Shown: positions 52,274-63,589, numbered from the stretch's first letter. The stretch: 64,000 bases of DNA from Flagellimonas aurea (GCF_017313785.1 NZ_JAFLNL010000004.1:186001-250000); one strand, 5' to 3'. The notes: generated by a model not told the origin, from the sequence alone. Program-made: numbers and translations.

Positions 52274-53167
52274 CTATTCAATAATAAGGCTCCGTTTATA
52301 TTCTTGCACTACGGCAAAGTAACCTAGGGCAAAATCATTGGGATTCTCCACATCATCGATTACGGTAACGTTCTCCGCCCCTGTAATATCAAAAACATTG
52401 CCTCGAACCGTTGCGACGGGTGTTTGAAAAGGTCCTCCACCATTTCCCGTTTGCTCCAGCACCAGGTCCATATAATTGTAAAAACCTTGTGTTGCCCCTA
52501 AAATACTGACCGTTACGTGGTCACCAGGTTCGGTCTTGTCATCATAGAAAAAGGAAAACTGGAATTGTTGTCCTTGAAAAAATTCGTCCTCAACCGTTTG
52601 AAATTCGCCGAACATAAAATCGAACACATAAAAATTATCAGCTTCGCCATCGTCCGTAAAGGTTACGATGATTTCAGTTTGATCTTCATCAAAAAAGACT
52701 TCGTCTCCTTGCTCCAGATTATCCAAAGGTACGGTCGGCACATATTCTGTTTGGGCAAAGTAGTACTTATCCTGATAATTGATTTCTAATATAAAAACGG
52801 TCCCCAGTTCAGCGGCCGAAGAGGGTATTCGTTGGTCCGTAGGCAAATTCGGGTCTGGGATATAAATTCCGGAGCCAGATGTTTCTTCCACCAAGGATGA
52901 TGTGGATAGATTGTCAAAGTTGCCTTCACTGTCCAACTGGCCATACGATATCATAACGCTCTCAGCCTGCACGGATTGATTTTCTTCGAAAAAAATACTG
53001 CTGGCCTTAAGGCCTATGCGCACATTTATGAACTCCTGTTCCTTATCCACACGCAAAAGTCCATCTACCACTAATTTAGATTCCGTTTCCGACAAATCTA
53101 CATCAACAACATCTTCACAGGAACCGAATATTAGCGCAATAAATAGATATGCCAATAACTTTTTCAT
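52274..53167 (-). CDS. DUF4249 lipoprotein
   Basis: Lipoprotein of 297 residues with lipobox LIFGSCEDV. The start VVDVDLSETESKLVVDGLL and the beta-rich body match DUF4249, a Bacteroidota family that is regularly found next to TonB receptors. The gene begins 4 nt after the receptor stop, so they are co-transcribed. It probably sits on the outer membrane as the receptor's partner, by analogy with SusD-type proteins; the ligand is unknown. The body is notably acidic. Confidence 0.88.
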   Translation of the reverse strand: MKKLLAYLFIALIFGSCEDVVDVDLSETESKLVVDGLLRVDKEQEFINVRIGLKASSIFFEENQSVQAESVMISYGQLDSEGNFDNLSTSSLVEETSGSGIYIPDPNLPTDQRIPSSAAELGTVFILEINYQDKYYFAQTEYVPTVPLDNLEQGDEVFFDEDQTEIIVTFTDDGEADNFYVFDFMFGEFQTVEDEFFQGQQFQFSFFYDDKTEPGDHVTVSILGATQGFYNYMDLVLEQTGNGGGPFQTPVATVRGNVFDITGAENVTVIDDVENPNDFALGYFAVVQEYKRSLIIE

Positions 53168-53171
53168 GTCG

Positions 53172-55574
53172 TTAAAATTTAAAATTATAGGTTACGGAAG
53201 GGATGATTCCGAAAATAGATGTCCGAATGGCTTCGTTCCTGCCCGTGTCCTCATTTTCCCTAAAGTTTATGGATGCTGCATTTTTACGGCTGTACGCATT
53301 GTAAATACTGAAAACCCACTCGGATTGAATTTTCTTCCGCTTATTTCGTTTTGGGGTCAGAATGGCAGAAATATCCAATCTATGGTAATCAGGTAAACGT
53401 TCTTTGTTTCGTAGCCCGTAGTATGGAACGGTCATATCCTCAAATTCAAATTGACCGATCGGATAATTGGTAGGCTGTCCCGTCTGATAGATAAAATTAG
53501 CATTGAAACTCCATTTTTCATTGAGCTCAAAACTGCCATAAACAGAAAGATCGTGGGTCTTATCGTACGGGGTGTTGTACCATTGCCCCATATTGATGCC
53601 AGTTTCTAAAGTGGTTCTTCCGGGAGTCCTTTGCTCAGATTTCGATAGGGTGTAGGCCAACCAACCTGTAAATCGCCCTTCATTTTTTCGAAACAAAAGC
53701 TCTAAACCGTAGGCCCTTGCTTCTCCGCTCAATATAACTTGCTCTATGGCATCATTGGCAATAAGGTTGGCACCGTCAATATAATCTATTCTATTTTGGA
53801 TGGTCTTATAGAATGTTTCTGCCTCTAAACTGTATGCCCCTTCTTGAATATTCCTGAAATAACCAAAGGCATATTGGTCCAAAAGTTGTGGCTCCACAAA
53901 AGGGCCGCTGGGTGTCCACACATCTAAAGGGGTGGGGGAGTTTGTATTGGAAATCAGGTGTAAGTATTGTGCCAATCGGGTGTAACTCGCCTTTATGGAG
54001 TTATTTTCCTTAAACGTATAGGACATGGAAATCCTTGGCTCCAGATTAAAAAATGATTTCATGGTTTCGCTACGGCCAGGACTAATGGTGTCTATGGGGT
54101 TCGCTTCTCCATAAGTTTGGGTAAAAGGGTCAAAATCCACGGGATTGTCATCGGCATAAACAAAGAACTCGCCCTGACCAAATCTGCTGAACTGACTTGC
54201 CCTTAATCCATATTCTATGCTTAGGTTTTCCGTGATTTCATGTTCTATATCAATATAGGCGGCATTTTCGTTGGCGTATTTTTTGGTGAGTTGATCTTCA
54301 ACGATACCGGAATCGGGGCTGTTGGGCACTATTTTCCCTGGATTGAATACATAATAGATGCTGTTGATTCCGTAATTCAACTGGAGTTTGTTGTTCAAGT
54401 AGTGTTTTAGATCGTATTTAAGGTTAAAGTTTTGAATGCCAGAGTTCCACTCAAAACCCACAAAATCAAGCTCTAGGCCATAATAGTAATCGGAATAAAT
54501 AAGGGAGAGGTTGGAGAAAAGCTTATCGGAAAACAAGTGGTTCCATCTCAAATTGCCCACCGCATTTCCATATTCGTTCACAAAACGGTCGCTTACGTTG
54601 AAAAGATCTCGACCAAAGTATCCGGATAGGAAAACACTATTGTTTTCGTTGATTCTATGCGTAATCTTGGTGTTAAGGTCATAGAAATAGGCCTTGTTGT
54701 CTATATCGAACAAAGGAAGAAATAGGTGTGCATAGGACGCTCTTCCGCCGGCTAGAAAAGAAGTTTTATCCTTTTGAATGGGACCCTCTATCAATAATCT
54801 GCTCGCGACTGCACCAATACCTCCGTTTACTTTAAATTCTTTGCTGTTCCCTTCTTTTTGAAAGATATCGAGCACGGAGGAGACCCTTCCACCGTATCTT
54901 GCCGGGATTCCGCCCTTAAAGAGTTTTACATCCTTTATCGCGTCAGGATTGAATACGGAAAAGAAGCCAAAAAGGTGTGAGGAATTGAACACGGTGGCCT
55001 CATCCAGTAGGATAAGGTTTTGGTCCGCTGCGCCACCACGAACATTAAATCCAGAAGATGCCTCTCCTGCACTAGTAACACCAGGTAAAAGTAACAGCGA
55101 TTTTATAACATCGGATTCACCCAGCACAACGGGAATCTCCTTTATGGTGTTAGATGTCAACGAGGTAACGCTCATTTGGGGTTTACGGATATCCAGTTTT
55201 TCCACATTGTCCGTTACCACGACCTCTTGAAGTTCTTCCGTTTTTTCGGTCAGATTGAAATCTAGCTTCACATTTTTGTTCAGAGTAATGGTCTGTACAA
55301 TTTCCTGAAAACCCAGATAGCTCACTATGATTTGATATTCTCCCTCTGGAAGCGTTATGGAATAAAAACCGTATTCGTTGGTAGTTGTCCCGGTTTTTAA
55401 CTCCGAAACGGCCACCGTAACACCTATCAAAGATTCGTTACTGGATGCTTCGAAGATTGTGCCGCTAAGGGTGTACCTCTCTTGGGCCTGAATTACAAAA
55501 AAATGCCCAAACAGGGCTAGCAAAAATGCAAGATAATGTCTGGGCATTCGATTGATTTTTTTAAAAGTAAACAT
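53172..55574 (-). CDS. TonB-dependent receptor with N-terminal CarboxypepD_reg domain
   Basis: Outer membrane receptor of 800 residues. After the signal peptide (ending VIQAQ) comes a carboxypeptidase-regulatory-like domain (YTLSGTIFEASSNESLIGVTV, about 33-115), a plug (EVVVTDNVEKLDIRKPQMSV to GFNVRGGAADQNLILLDEATVF), then a large beta barrel. Two ATG codons (55574, 55547) can both begin a signal peptide. The gene is followed 4 nt later by a DUF4249 lipoprotein gene. Substrate is unknown; the size and partner suggest a peptide or iron-related ligand, but this is speculative. Confidence 0.92.
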   Translation of the reverse strand: MFTFKKINRMPRHYLAFLLALFGHFFVIQAQERYTLSGTIFEASSNESLIGVTVAVSELKTGTTTNEYGFYSITLPEGEYQIIVSYLGFQEIVQTITLNKNVKLDFNLTEKTEELQEVVVTDNVEKLDIRKPQMSVTSLTSNTIKEIPVVLGESDVIKSLLLLPGVTSAGEASSGFNVRGGAADQNLILLDEATVFNSSHLFGFFSVFNPDAIKDVKLFKGGIPARYGGRVSSVLDIFQKEGNSKEFKVNGGIGAVASRLLIEGPIQKDKTSFLAGGRASYAHLFLPLFDIDNKAYFYDLNTKITHRINENNSVFLSGYFGRDLFNVSDRFVNEYGNAVGNLRWNHLFSDKLFSNLSLIYSDYYYGLELDFVGFEWNSGIQNFNLKYDLKHYLNNKLQLNYGINSIYYVFNPGKIVPNSPDSGIVEDQLTKKYANENAAYIDIEHEITENLSIEYGLRASQFSRFGQGEFFVYADDNPVDFDPFTQTYGEANPIDTISPGRSETMKSFFNLEPRISMSYTFKENNSIKASYTRLAQYLHLISNTNSPTPLDVWTPSGPFVEPQLLDQYAFGYFRNIQEGAYSLEAETFYKTIQNRIDYIDGANLIANDAIEQVILSGEARAYGLELLFRKNEGRFTGWLAYTLSKSEQRTPGRTTLETGINMGQWYNTPYDKTHDLSVYGSFELNEKWSFNANFIYQTGQPTNYPIGQFEFEDMTVPYYGLRNKERLPDYHRLDISAILTPKRNKRKKIQSEWVFSIYNAYSRKNAASINFRENEDTGRNEAIRTSIFGIIPSVTYNFKF

Positions 55575-55640
55575 TTATCGGGCAGCGAAAAAACGAATGT
55601 AGCTACCTAAGATTATTTTAACATTATTATAGGATAAAAC

Positions 55641-55669
55641 AAAAGGCAGCCAATTCAGGGCCGCCTTTT
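55641..55669 (-). terminator. Terminator after icd
   Basis: AAAGGCAGCC (55642-55651) pairs with GGCCGCCTTT (55659-55668) with one mismatch. On the minus strand it is followed by a short T run, 25 nt past the icd stop. Confidence 0.75.
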
Positions 55670-55693
55670 ACTCTACATTTATGTTTATTTTGA

Positions 55694-57913
<2,220 letters not shown>

Positions 57914-57938
57914 TTATATGTATTTGTTTGAGCGGTTG

Positions 57939-57946
57939 CAAATATA
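57939..57946 (-). promoter_or_regulatory. Candidate -7 box for icd
   Basis: TATATTTG on the minus strand is an exact match, 26 bases before the ATG, with a leader of about 20 nt. No clear TTG lies 17-23 nt further upstream. Confidence 0.5.
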
Positions 57947-58009
57947 CGATATATGGACAGTGAAGTACGAACGGAAGTGACTAAAAGTGTGGTTTTTTGG
58001 TGATAATTT

Positions 58010-58057
58010 GTTAAAAAACAAAAGCCATTTCCTTGTTTTTACCAAGGAGATGGCTTT
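58010..58057 (-). terminator. Strong minus-strand terminator not explained by a known gene
   Basis: On the minus strand AAAGCCATCTCCTTG (58057-58043), a seven-base loop and CAAGGAAATGGCTTT (58035-58021) form a 15-pair stem (one G-U), followed by TGTTTTTTAA. rplS already ends at its own terminator near 58490, so this one must serve a separate transcript lying between about 58058 and 58480. Confidence 0.75.
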
Positions 58058-58257
58058 CAGAATGGACTCAAGATTTGTTTGGTGGTACCAAAACTGTAAC
58101 CGATTTGATTACATCTTTTGCCCTTTCGACGTTTGCTCTGCTCTGTTCTTAATTTTTCAACTAATCTACATTTAGCAAAGTATACTGTTACATTCCTAAA
58201 TTTTATCAAAATGGAAAATTGCTCTTCCATTCGCACATAAAATCTATTATTTTTCAT
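58057..58257 (-). CDS. Possible small basic protein, or part of a small RNA
   Basis: A 66-residue reading frame from ATG 58257, rich in Lys and Arg (KLRTEQSKRRKGKRC), ends exactly where the 15-pair terminator stem begins. No family is recognised and there is no signal or membrane segment. The AT-rich region from 57947 to 58485 holds no other gene I can support. An upstream promoter candidate is TTG (58455-58453), 20 nt, TAAACTTG (58432-58425), one mismatch from consensus. The transcript could equally be a non-coding RNA; RNase P RNA and tmRNA signatures are absent. Confidence 0.25.
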   Translation of the reverse strand: MKNNRFYVRMEEQFSILIKFRNVTVYFAKCRLVEKLRTEQSKRRKGKRCNQIGYSFGTTKQILSPF

Positions 58258-58485
58258 TGGGTTTTGCCAAAGCACCTCCCAAATCAAAATTCCTTTTGTG
58301 ATCAGTAGTGTTACCAATTAAAAGGGAATCCACAGTTTTAAAGAACGTCAACTTTAAATCGATATGTATGTGATGGTATCACTATCATATCTTAGTCTAA
58401 AGTAGAACAGAAAACCAGATTTTGCAAGTTTATAAAGGATTAAAAATCAACACAATATAAACCGAAGTTATTAACAATTGTTCAT

Positions 58486-58514
58486 AAAAAAAGCACCCGT
58501 TTTGGGTGCTTTTT
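58486..58514. terminator. Terminator after rplS, works in both directions
   Basis: AAAAGCACCC (58489-58498), loop GTTTT, GGGTGCTTTT (58504-58513), with A and T runs on the two sides. It lies 21 nt past the rplS stop on the minus strand. Confidence 0.9.
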
Positions 58515-58534
58515 CAGTTTGTTCAGGATTTGGG

Positions 58535-58885
58535 TCATCCTTTAACTTCTTTAATACGGGCCTTTTTACCGGTAAGACCTCTAAAGTAGAAGATTCTGGA
58601 TCTACGTACTTTACCTTTTTTGTTTACTTCAACTCTTTGCAAAGCTGGCATGTTTACTGGGAAAATTCTTTCCACACCTACAGTACCGGACATTTTGCGA
58701 ATGGTAAAAGTTTCTGTTGCACCGCTTCCTCTACGTTGTATCACTACACCTTTAAAGAACTGGGTACGAGTTTTTTCACCTTCCTTGATTTCGTAATACA
58801 CAGTGATGGTGTCACCAGCTGAGAATTTTGGAAATTCTTTTTTTGGAACAAATTCGTCTTCAACAAATTTTATTAAGGATTCCAT
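58535..58885 (-). CDS. rplS: 50S ribosomal protein L19
   Basis: Ribosomal protein bL19, 116 residues when started at ATG 58885 (MESLIKFVEDEF); an in-frame TTG 33 bases upstream is not needed. Core motifs FSAGDTITVYYEIKEGEKTRTQFFKGVVIQRRGSG, TFTIRKMSGTVGVERIFP and KVRRSRIFYFRGLTGKKARIKE are intact. L19 sits at the 30S-50S interface. It follows trmD on the same strand after 121 nt, the common trmD-rplS order. Confidence 0.97.
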   Translation of the reverse strand: MESLIKFVEDEFVPKKEFPKFSAGDTITVYYEIKEGEKTRTQFFKGVVIQRRGSGATETFTIRKMSGTVGVERIFPVNMPALQRVEVNKKGKVRRSRIFYFRGLTGKKARIKEVKG

Positions 58886-59006
58886 TTGTATGTTTTTTAA
58901 TGTTTTTTGCAAGACCAACTTACACGGATTTCGTCAGAGGTTGATTTTGAGATTGCAAAAGTAATCTATTATTTAGAAATTACAAGCTGTTTTTTACCTT
59001 TTTGAT

Positions 59007-59684
59007 TTATTTTTCCAAAAGGTCGGGTCTTCTTTCTTGAGTACGTTCCAAGGCTTGTTGCTCCCGCCATTTCTCAATTTTTGGAAAGTTGCCGCTCAAC
59101 AGGATTTTTGGAACTTCCATTCCTTTATATTCCGCAGGTCGAGTATACACGGGCGGTGCCAATAGATTGTCCTGAAACGTATCGGTCAGGGCAGAGGTTT
59201 CATCGTTCAATACTCCTGGGAGCAATCGAATTACCGCATCGCACAAAATAGCAGCGGCGAGTTCACCACCAGAAAGCACATAGTCGCCAATGGAAATTTC
59301 ACGGGTCACGAACATATCCCTTACCCGTTGGTCGACACCTTTATAATGTCCGCAAAGCACAATAATGTTCTTTTTCATGGAAATTTCATTGGCCATTCCC
59401 TGATTTAAGGTATTGCCATCGGGTGTCATATAAATGACTTCGTCATACTTCCTTTCCGCTTTTAATTGGGAAATGCATTTATCGATGGGTTCTATCATCA
59501 TCACCATTCCGGCTCCACCACCAAATTGGTAGTCGTCCACCTGCTTATAATTTCCGGTGGTGTAATCCCTCAAATTATGAAGGTGCACCTCTACCAAACC
59601 CTTTTCTATGGCCCGTTTTAGTATTGATGCTTCGAAAGGGCTTTTTAGAAGTTCGGGAAGTACGGTGATAATGTCTATCCGCAT
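59007..59684 (-). CDS. trmD: tRNA (guanine-37-N1)-methyltransferase
   Basis: Makes m1G37 in tRNAs reading CNN codons, which prevents +1 frameshifting (EC 2.1.1.228). Length about 225 residues from ATG 59684 ([11 protein letters not shown]), the usual start; ATG 59690 adds two residues. SPOUT knot motifs: [25 protein letters not shown] and [25 protein letters not shown], then [16 protein letters not shown]. It is upstream of rplS on the same strand. Confidence 0.97.
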   Translation of the reverse strand: MRIDIITVLPELLKSPFEASILKRAIEKGLVEVHLHNLRDYTTGNYKQVDDYQFGGGAGMVMMIEPIDKCISQLKAERKYDEVIYMTPDGNTLNQGMANEISMKKNIIVLCGHYKGVDQRVRDMFVTREISIGDYVLSGGELAAAILCDAVIRLLPGVLNDETSALTDTFQDNLLAPPVYTRPAEYKGMEVPKILLSGNFPKIEKWREQQALERTQERRPDLLEK

Positions 59685-59780
59685 GGACATTGGTGTTGTG
59701 TGTTGTTTGCCGCAAAAATAGTGAATGCTGGCAATAACTGCTATATAAAAGAAAGGCTTCCCGAATGGAAGCCTTAATTC

Positions 59781-60386
59781 TTATTTTTTCTGCTTGTTCA
59801 GTTCGTCCTGTAACTGTCTACTTATTTTCTGCTCGCGTTCAAGAGCTCTTCTCCTATGATTTTGATACTCCTCCTCCAACTCGGCAAGTGCAGACTTGGC
59901 CTGCTGTGTCAAAAAGTTGCTATTTCTAAATCGATATATAAAGAACAAAAGGAGCAACAACAGTCCAAAAATAATGGACCACAATATAAAGTTGTAGGTT
60001 CCTTTGCTGATAAGTATACCGAAGAAAGAAATACTGTCTTTTTCCTCGGTAACACTGTTCAATTTATTGGTCGTTTCTTGCAGTTTGCCATTTAAGCTTT
60101 CTATTTCGGCATCATTGGCCGTGATAGTCGCAGATAAGTCCTTGATGGTCTTATTCGCTGTATCGATGGAATCAAAAACGTTATCTTTCGTTTTGTATAG
60201 GTCGGTTATCTTGACCACCTCATATTGGATACCATTGGCCCGATAATTGCCCGACTTACGTTCCAATTCTTCAAACTGCCCCCTAAGGGTGTTATCAGTT
60301 TCTTCGGTTGATTCATCTTCCTGTGCATGGACGGATAGGGCAGGAATTAGTAAGGCTAAGGCAAATAAAATGCGTAAATGCTTCAT
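59781..60386 (-). CDS. Exported coiled-coil membrane protein of unknown function
   Basis: A 201-residue protein started at ATG 60386: signal peptide ending ALSVHAQ, a periplasmic coiled-coil stretch (TIKDLSATITANDAEIESLNGKLQETTNKL, about 75-110), one transmembrane helix (about 130-153, ILWSIIFGLLLLLLFFIY), then a basic cytosolic coil (EEEYQNHRRRALEREQK). No enzyme motif. It lies upstream of trmD on the same strand; homologues may carry tRNA-methyltransferase names by neighbour transfer, and nothing in the sequence supports that. Confidence 0.78.
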   Translation of the reverse strand: MKHLRILFALALLIPALSVHAQEDESTEETDNTLRGQFEELERKSGNYRANGIQYEVVKITDLYKTKDNVFDSIDTANKTIKDLSATITANDAEIESLNGKLQETTNKLNSVTEEKDSISFFGILISKGTYNFILWSIIFGLLLLLLFFIYRFRNSNFLTQQAKSALAELEEEYQNHRRRALEREQKISRQLQDELNKQKK

Positions 60387-60493
60387 GTTCAATAATGTTC
60401 TCGTATTAAATTTAGATTAAGGGTGAGGCGAAATTACATCAATATACCTAATTTAAAAAAAGAAAATCAGTTCAAAGAACAATTCGTGCCCCG

Positions 60494-61942
60494 TTAATAA
60501 TACGTATAACGCCTAACTTTTGCGATATATTTTGCCAATCGTACAACTTGATGCGAATAACCATACTCGTTATCGTACCAAATATACAATACCACATTTT
60601 TTCCGCCGGGAGCAACAATTGTGGCCTTGCTGTCATAAATTGATGGCGCCGTGGTGCCCACAATGTCCGAAGATACCAATTCGTTGCTCAGCGCATACTT
60701 TATCTGCTCCACCAAATCACCTTCCAACGCATATTTTTTTATGATGGTGTCTATGCCTTCTTTTGAGGTTTTGTTTTTGACTTCTAAGTTTAAAATGGCA
60801 AGTGATCCATTGGGTACGGGAACCCGTATGGCATTAGAAGTCAATTTTCCCTTTAGGGATGGTAGTGCTTTTGCGACCGCAGAACCCGCGCCCGTTTCCG
60901 TAATTACCATATTAAGCGCTGCTGCACGGCCGCGACGGTATTTATTGTGCATATTATCCACCAAATTTTGGTCATTGGTGTAGGCGTGTATGGTTTCCAA
61001 ATGCCCTTTTTTTATGCCCAAAGAATCCTCGATTACCTTTAGGATAGGGGTAATGGCGTTCGTAGTACAAGAGGCGGCAGAGTATATTTTTGTCTTGTCC
61101 GGGTCAAAATCTTTGTGGTTTACCCCGTGTACAATATTGGGAACCTCTTTTCCAGGGGCGGTCAACAATACCTTACTGGCACCTTTGGATTTTAGATGTC
61201 TAGTCAATTCTTTGTTATCTCTAAAGGCTCCTGTATTATCTATAATCAAAGCATCTGCAATGCCATATTTAGTATAATCGATATCTTCTGGTTGATTGGC
61301 ATTGATGATTTTTACCGTGGTGCCATTGATAATGAGCGCTTGTTTTTCCACATCCACATCCACAGTTCCGGTAAAAGGTCCGTGAACCGAATCGGTTTTA
61401 AGAAGCGCTGCTCTTTTTTCCAAGACTTCCCTGTTCATTTCACCCCGGATTACAATAGCGCGTAGTCTTAACTGACTGCCCCTGCCTGTTTTGGCCATAA
61501 GCTCACGTGCTACCAAACGGCCAATACGTCCAAATCCATAGAGTACCACATCTTTTGGTTTAATGGCTTTGGTGGTTTGGGCGCCCTTCAGTTTGTCAAT
61601 AACAAAAGCCTTTACATTTAAATGGGCGTTTTGGCTGGAATTGTACTCGTAGGTCAGCTTACCGATATCGAGTTTGGCAGGAGGAAGGTTAAGGTCGTTG
61701 ATGGCCCATAGAATCTCCACGGAATCAAAAATAGACATAGGCTTTTGAACAAATTCACCCGCATATTCGTGTAGGTTGATGATGTCGCTTACATTCTTGT
61801 CAATAATTTGATTTTTGAAGAGAACCACCTCTATGGCCTTATCGTACCAAAGGTCGCTTATGATTTTTATGAATTCGGTAGTGGCTTTACGTCTATCTGC
61901 CTGAAAGGCAAGCTCTTTTTCGTAAGATAAATTATCATTCAT
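60494..61942 (-). CDS. gap: Glyceraldehyde-3-phosphate dehydrogenase, long form
   Basis: GAPDH of 482 residues. The Rossmann motif GFGRIG is at 136-141, so about 128 residues precede the usual N-terminus. The catalytic Cys292 lies in SAASCTTN, the active-site His in ETIHAYTNDQ, and YDNEYGYSHQVV closes the domain. The N-terminal extension is helical (YEKELAFQADRRKATTEFIKI, IIDKNVSDIINLHEYAGEF). It catalyses the phosphorylating glycolytic/gluconeogenic step (EC 1.2.1.12 or 1.2.1.59); the cofactor and direction cannot be read with certainty. Monocistronic in appearance. Confidence 0.94.
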   Translation of the reverse strand: MNDNLSYEKELAFQADRRKATTEFIKIISDLWYDKAIEVVLFKNQIIDKNVSDIINLHEYAGEFVQKPMSIFDSVEILWAINDLNLPPAKLDIGKLTYEYNSSQNAHLNVKAFVIDKLKGAQTTKAIKPKDVVLYGFGRIGRLVARELMAKTGRGSQLRLRAIVIRGEMNREVLEKRAALLKTDSVHGPFTGTVDVDVEKQALIINGTTVKIINANQPEDIDYTKYGIADALIIDNTGAFRDNKELTRHLKSKGASKVLLTAPGKEVPNIVHGVNHKDFDPDKTKIYSAASCTTNAITPILKVIEDSLGIKKGHLETIHAYTNDQNLVDNMHNKYRRGRAAALNMVITETGAGSAVAKALPSLKGKLTSNAIRVPVPNGSLAILNLEVKNKTSKEGIDTIIKKYALEGDLVEQIKYALSNELVSSDIVGTTAPSIYDSKATIVAPGGKNVVLYIWYDNEYGYSHQVVRLAKYIAKVRRYTYY

Positions 61943-62022
61943 GGATGATGGTTGCGGTTGTGATGATTAATTTCTTGGCTAAATTATATATTTCAAACGT
62001 TTTCGTAAAACATAATGGGTAT

Positions 62023-62051
62023 AAAAAAAGCGTCTTTTTAAAGACGCTTTT
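62023..62051 (-). terminator. Terminator after htrA
   Basis: AAAAGCGTCTTT (62026-62037) and AAAGACGCTTTT (62040-62051) form a 12-pair stem with a two-base apex; on the minus strand it runs into TTTTTTT, 20 nt past the htrA stop. Confidence 0.88.
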
Positions 62052-62071
62052 AAGTGTTTTTTCAGCACTTT

Positions 62072-63472
62072 TTACTGAAGTATCATGTGTTCCTTTTCTC
62101 CATCTTCATTGATCATGGTGAAACTGGTTCGTCCGTATCTGGATATTTGGCCAAAACGTTCTTTGGCATCATCAATATTCTCTATGGGTTCACCATCCAA
62201 TTCAATAATAACCTTGTTGGTCAAACCATATCTAGAGTAGCCTTGGGGAACATCAATAATCTTAACACCTTTGGATACGCCAAATTTCTTTTTGTCTTCT
62301 TTGGTCAAGTTTTTTACCTTAAAAGAAGTCGCAGGAAGAATAACGCTGTTTTGTTTTTTTAACGTGACGTTTCTCACTAAACTTTCTCCACCTCGATCCA
62401 ATGTAACTTTAACCACATCACCGGGTCTTTTGGCGGAAAGGTATCCTGTAAGTTCTGAGAATTTGCCAATACTGACGTTGTCCACTTTTTTAATAATGTC
62501 ACCTTGCATTAAACCGGCTTCATCAGCTCCAGAATCCTCTTCCACGCCTTCAACATAAACACCTTCTAGTTCATCAATCCCTTTTTCAATAGCCAATGGA
62601 GATCTTGCATTTAACGCCGAAATTCCCAAAAGTCCTTTTTGGACATTGCCGAACTCCATAATATCCTCTACAACCTTTTTGGCAATATTACTCGGAACCG
62701 CAAAGGCATACCCAATATAGGAACCTGTCTGGGAAGTGATTGCCGTGTTGATACCAATAAGGTCGCCATTGGTGTTCACTAAAGCCCCACCACTGTTTCC
62801 GGGGTTAACGGCAGCATCAGTCTGTATAAAAGATTGAGCACCATTTGGGGAAAGCGATCTAGCCTTGGCACTTACGATACCTGCCGTTACGGTAGAGGTT
62901 AGGTTGAATGGGTTACCGACAGCAAGTACCCACTCCCCAATTTTAGCATTGTCGGAATCTCCGAAAGCCAAGTAGGGCAATGCATCTTCGGCATCTATTT
63001 TTAAAAGGGCAATGTCAGAGTCTGCATCGGTTCCGATTACTTCCGCTTCATAGGATTTATTGTTGTTCAGGACAACTTCCAATTGGCTCGAGTTGGCTAT
63101 TACGTGATTATTGGTCACAATGTAGCCATCAGGAGAAATGATTACTCCAGAACCGGTACCCAACTGTGGGGTTGATTTACGTTCATAACCATAAAAGAAT
63201 TCGGCAATGCTTGAAGGTCCACTTTTACTTAGGGTCATATTTTTAACGTGTACCACGGAATTTACCGTTTTTTCGGCAGCAGAGGTAAAATCAACCTCGT
63301 TGATTCCAGCTCCTTTCGCCGATGTATCCAGATTGCTCGTGGTCACAAAAGGTGTTTCCTCCTGTGCAGTGACCCATTTATAGCTTTCTTTCTCGAAAAA
63401 TAATTTGTAAGCTCCCAGTGTAATTGCTCCCGCAAATACGGAAACAAGGAATAAACTAGCTATTTTCTTCAT
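62072..63472 (-). CDS. htrA: Do/HtrA family periplasmic serine protease
   Basis: Envelope protease-chaperone of 466 residues with an N-terminal membrane or signal segment (about 5-22). The trypsin-like domain has the triad His123 (NNHVIA), Asp153 (DSDIALLKI) and Ser227 (NPGNSGGAL). Two PDZ domains follow: about 295-375 (LEGVYVEGVEEDSGADEAGLMQGDIIKKVD) and about 395-466 (GLTNKVIIELDGEPIENIDD). This is the full DegP/DegQ layout. It degrades or refolds misfolded envelope proteins. Divergent from dapF with 134 nt between starts. Confidence 0.96.
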   Translation of the reverse strand: MKKIASLFLVSVFAGAITLGAYKLFFEKESYKWVTAQEETPFVTTSNLDTSAKGAGINEVDFTSAAEKTVNSVVHVKNMTLSKSGPSSIAEFFYGYERKSTPQLGTGSGVIISPDGYIVTNNHVIANSSQLEVVLNNNKSYEAEVIGTDADSDIALLKIDAEDALPYLAFGDSDNAKIGEWVLAVGNPFNLTSTVTAGIVSAKARSLSPNGAQSFIQTDAAVNPGNSGGALVNTNGDLIGINTAITSQTGSYIGYAFAVPSNIAKKVVEDIMEFGNVQKGLLGISALNARSPLAIEKGIDELEGVYVEGVEEDSGADEAGLMQGDIIKKVDNVSIGKFSELTGYLSAKRPGDVVKVTLDRGGESLVRNVTLKKQNSVILPATSFKVKNLTKEDKKKFGVSKGVKIIDVPQGYSRYGLTNKVIIELDGEPIENIDDAKERFGQISRYGRTSFTMINEDGEKEHMILQ

Positions 63473-63581
63473 AATTCATTAACAATTTAACATTAAGCTT
63501 TATCAAAATTAAAAGTTTTCAATTTTTGGTTAGGTCGGTTTAACGCTGTTTTAACTACAAAAAAAACCTTAAAGAATCCCA

Positions 63582-63589
63582 TATATTTG
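63582..63589 (+). promoter_or_regulatory. Candidate -7 box for dapF
   Basis: TATATTTG, an exact match, ends 17 bases before the ATG at 63607, giving a leader near 11 nt. No TTG lies at the usual distance upstream. Confidence 0.5.

Noticed and set aside
58057-58317. 86-codon version of the small reading frame in the icd-rplS gap
   Set aside because: The first 20 codons add nothing recognisable; the ATG at 58257 is the more ordinary start if the frame is coding at all.
57947-58485. RNase P RNA, tmRNA or 6S RNA in the large intergenic gap
   Set aside because: The region is AT-rich and lacks the conserved sequence blocks of RNase P RNA and tmRNA, and no 6S-like long bulged stem is visible.
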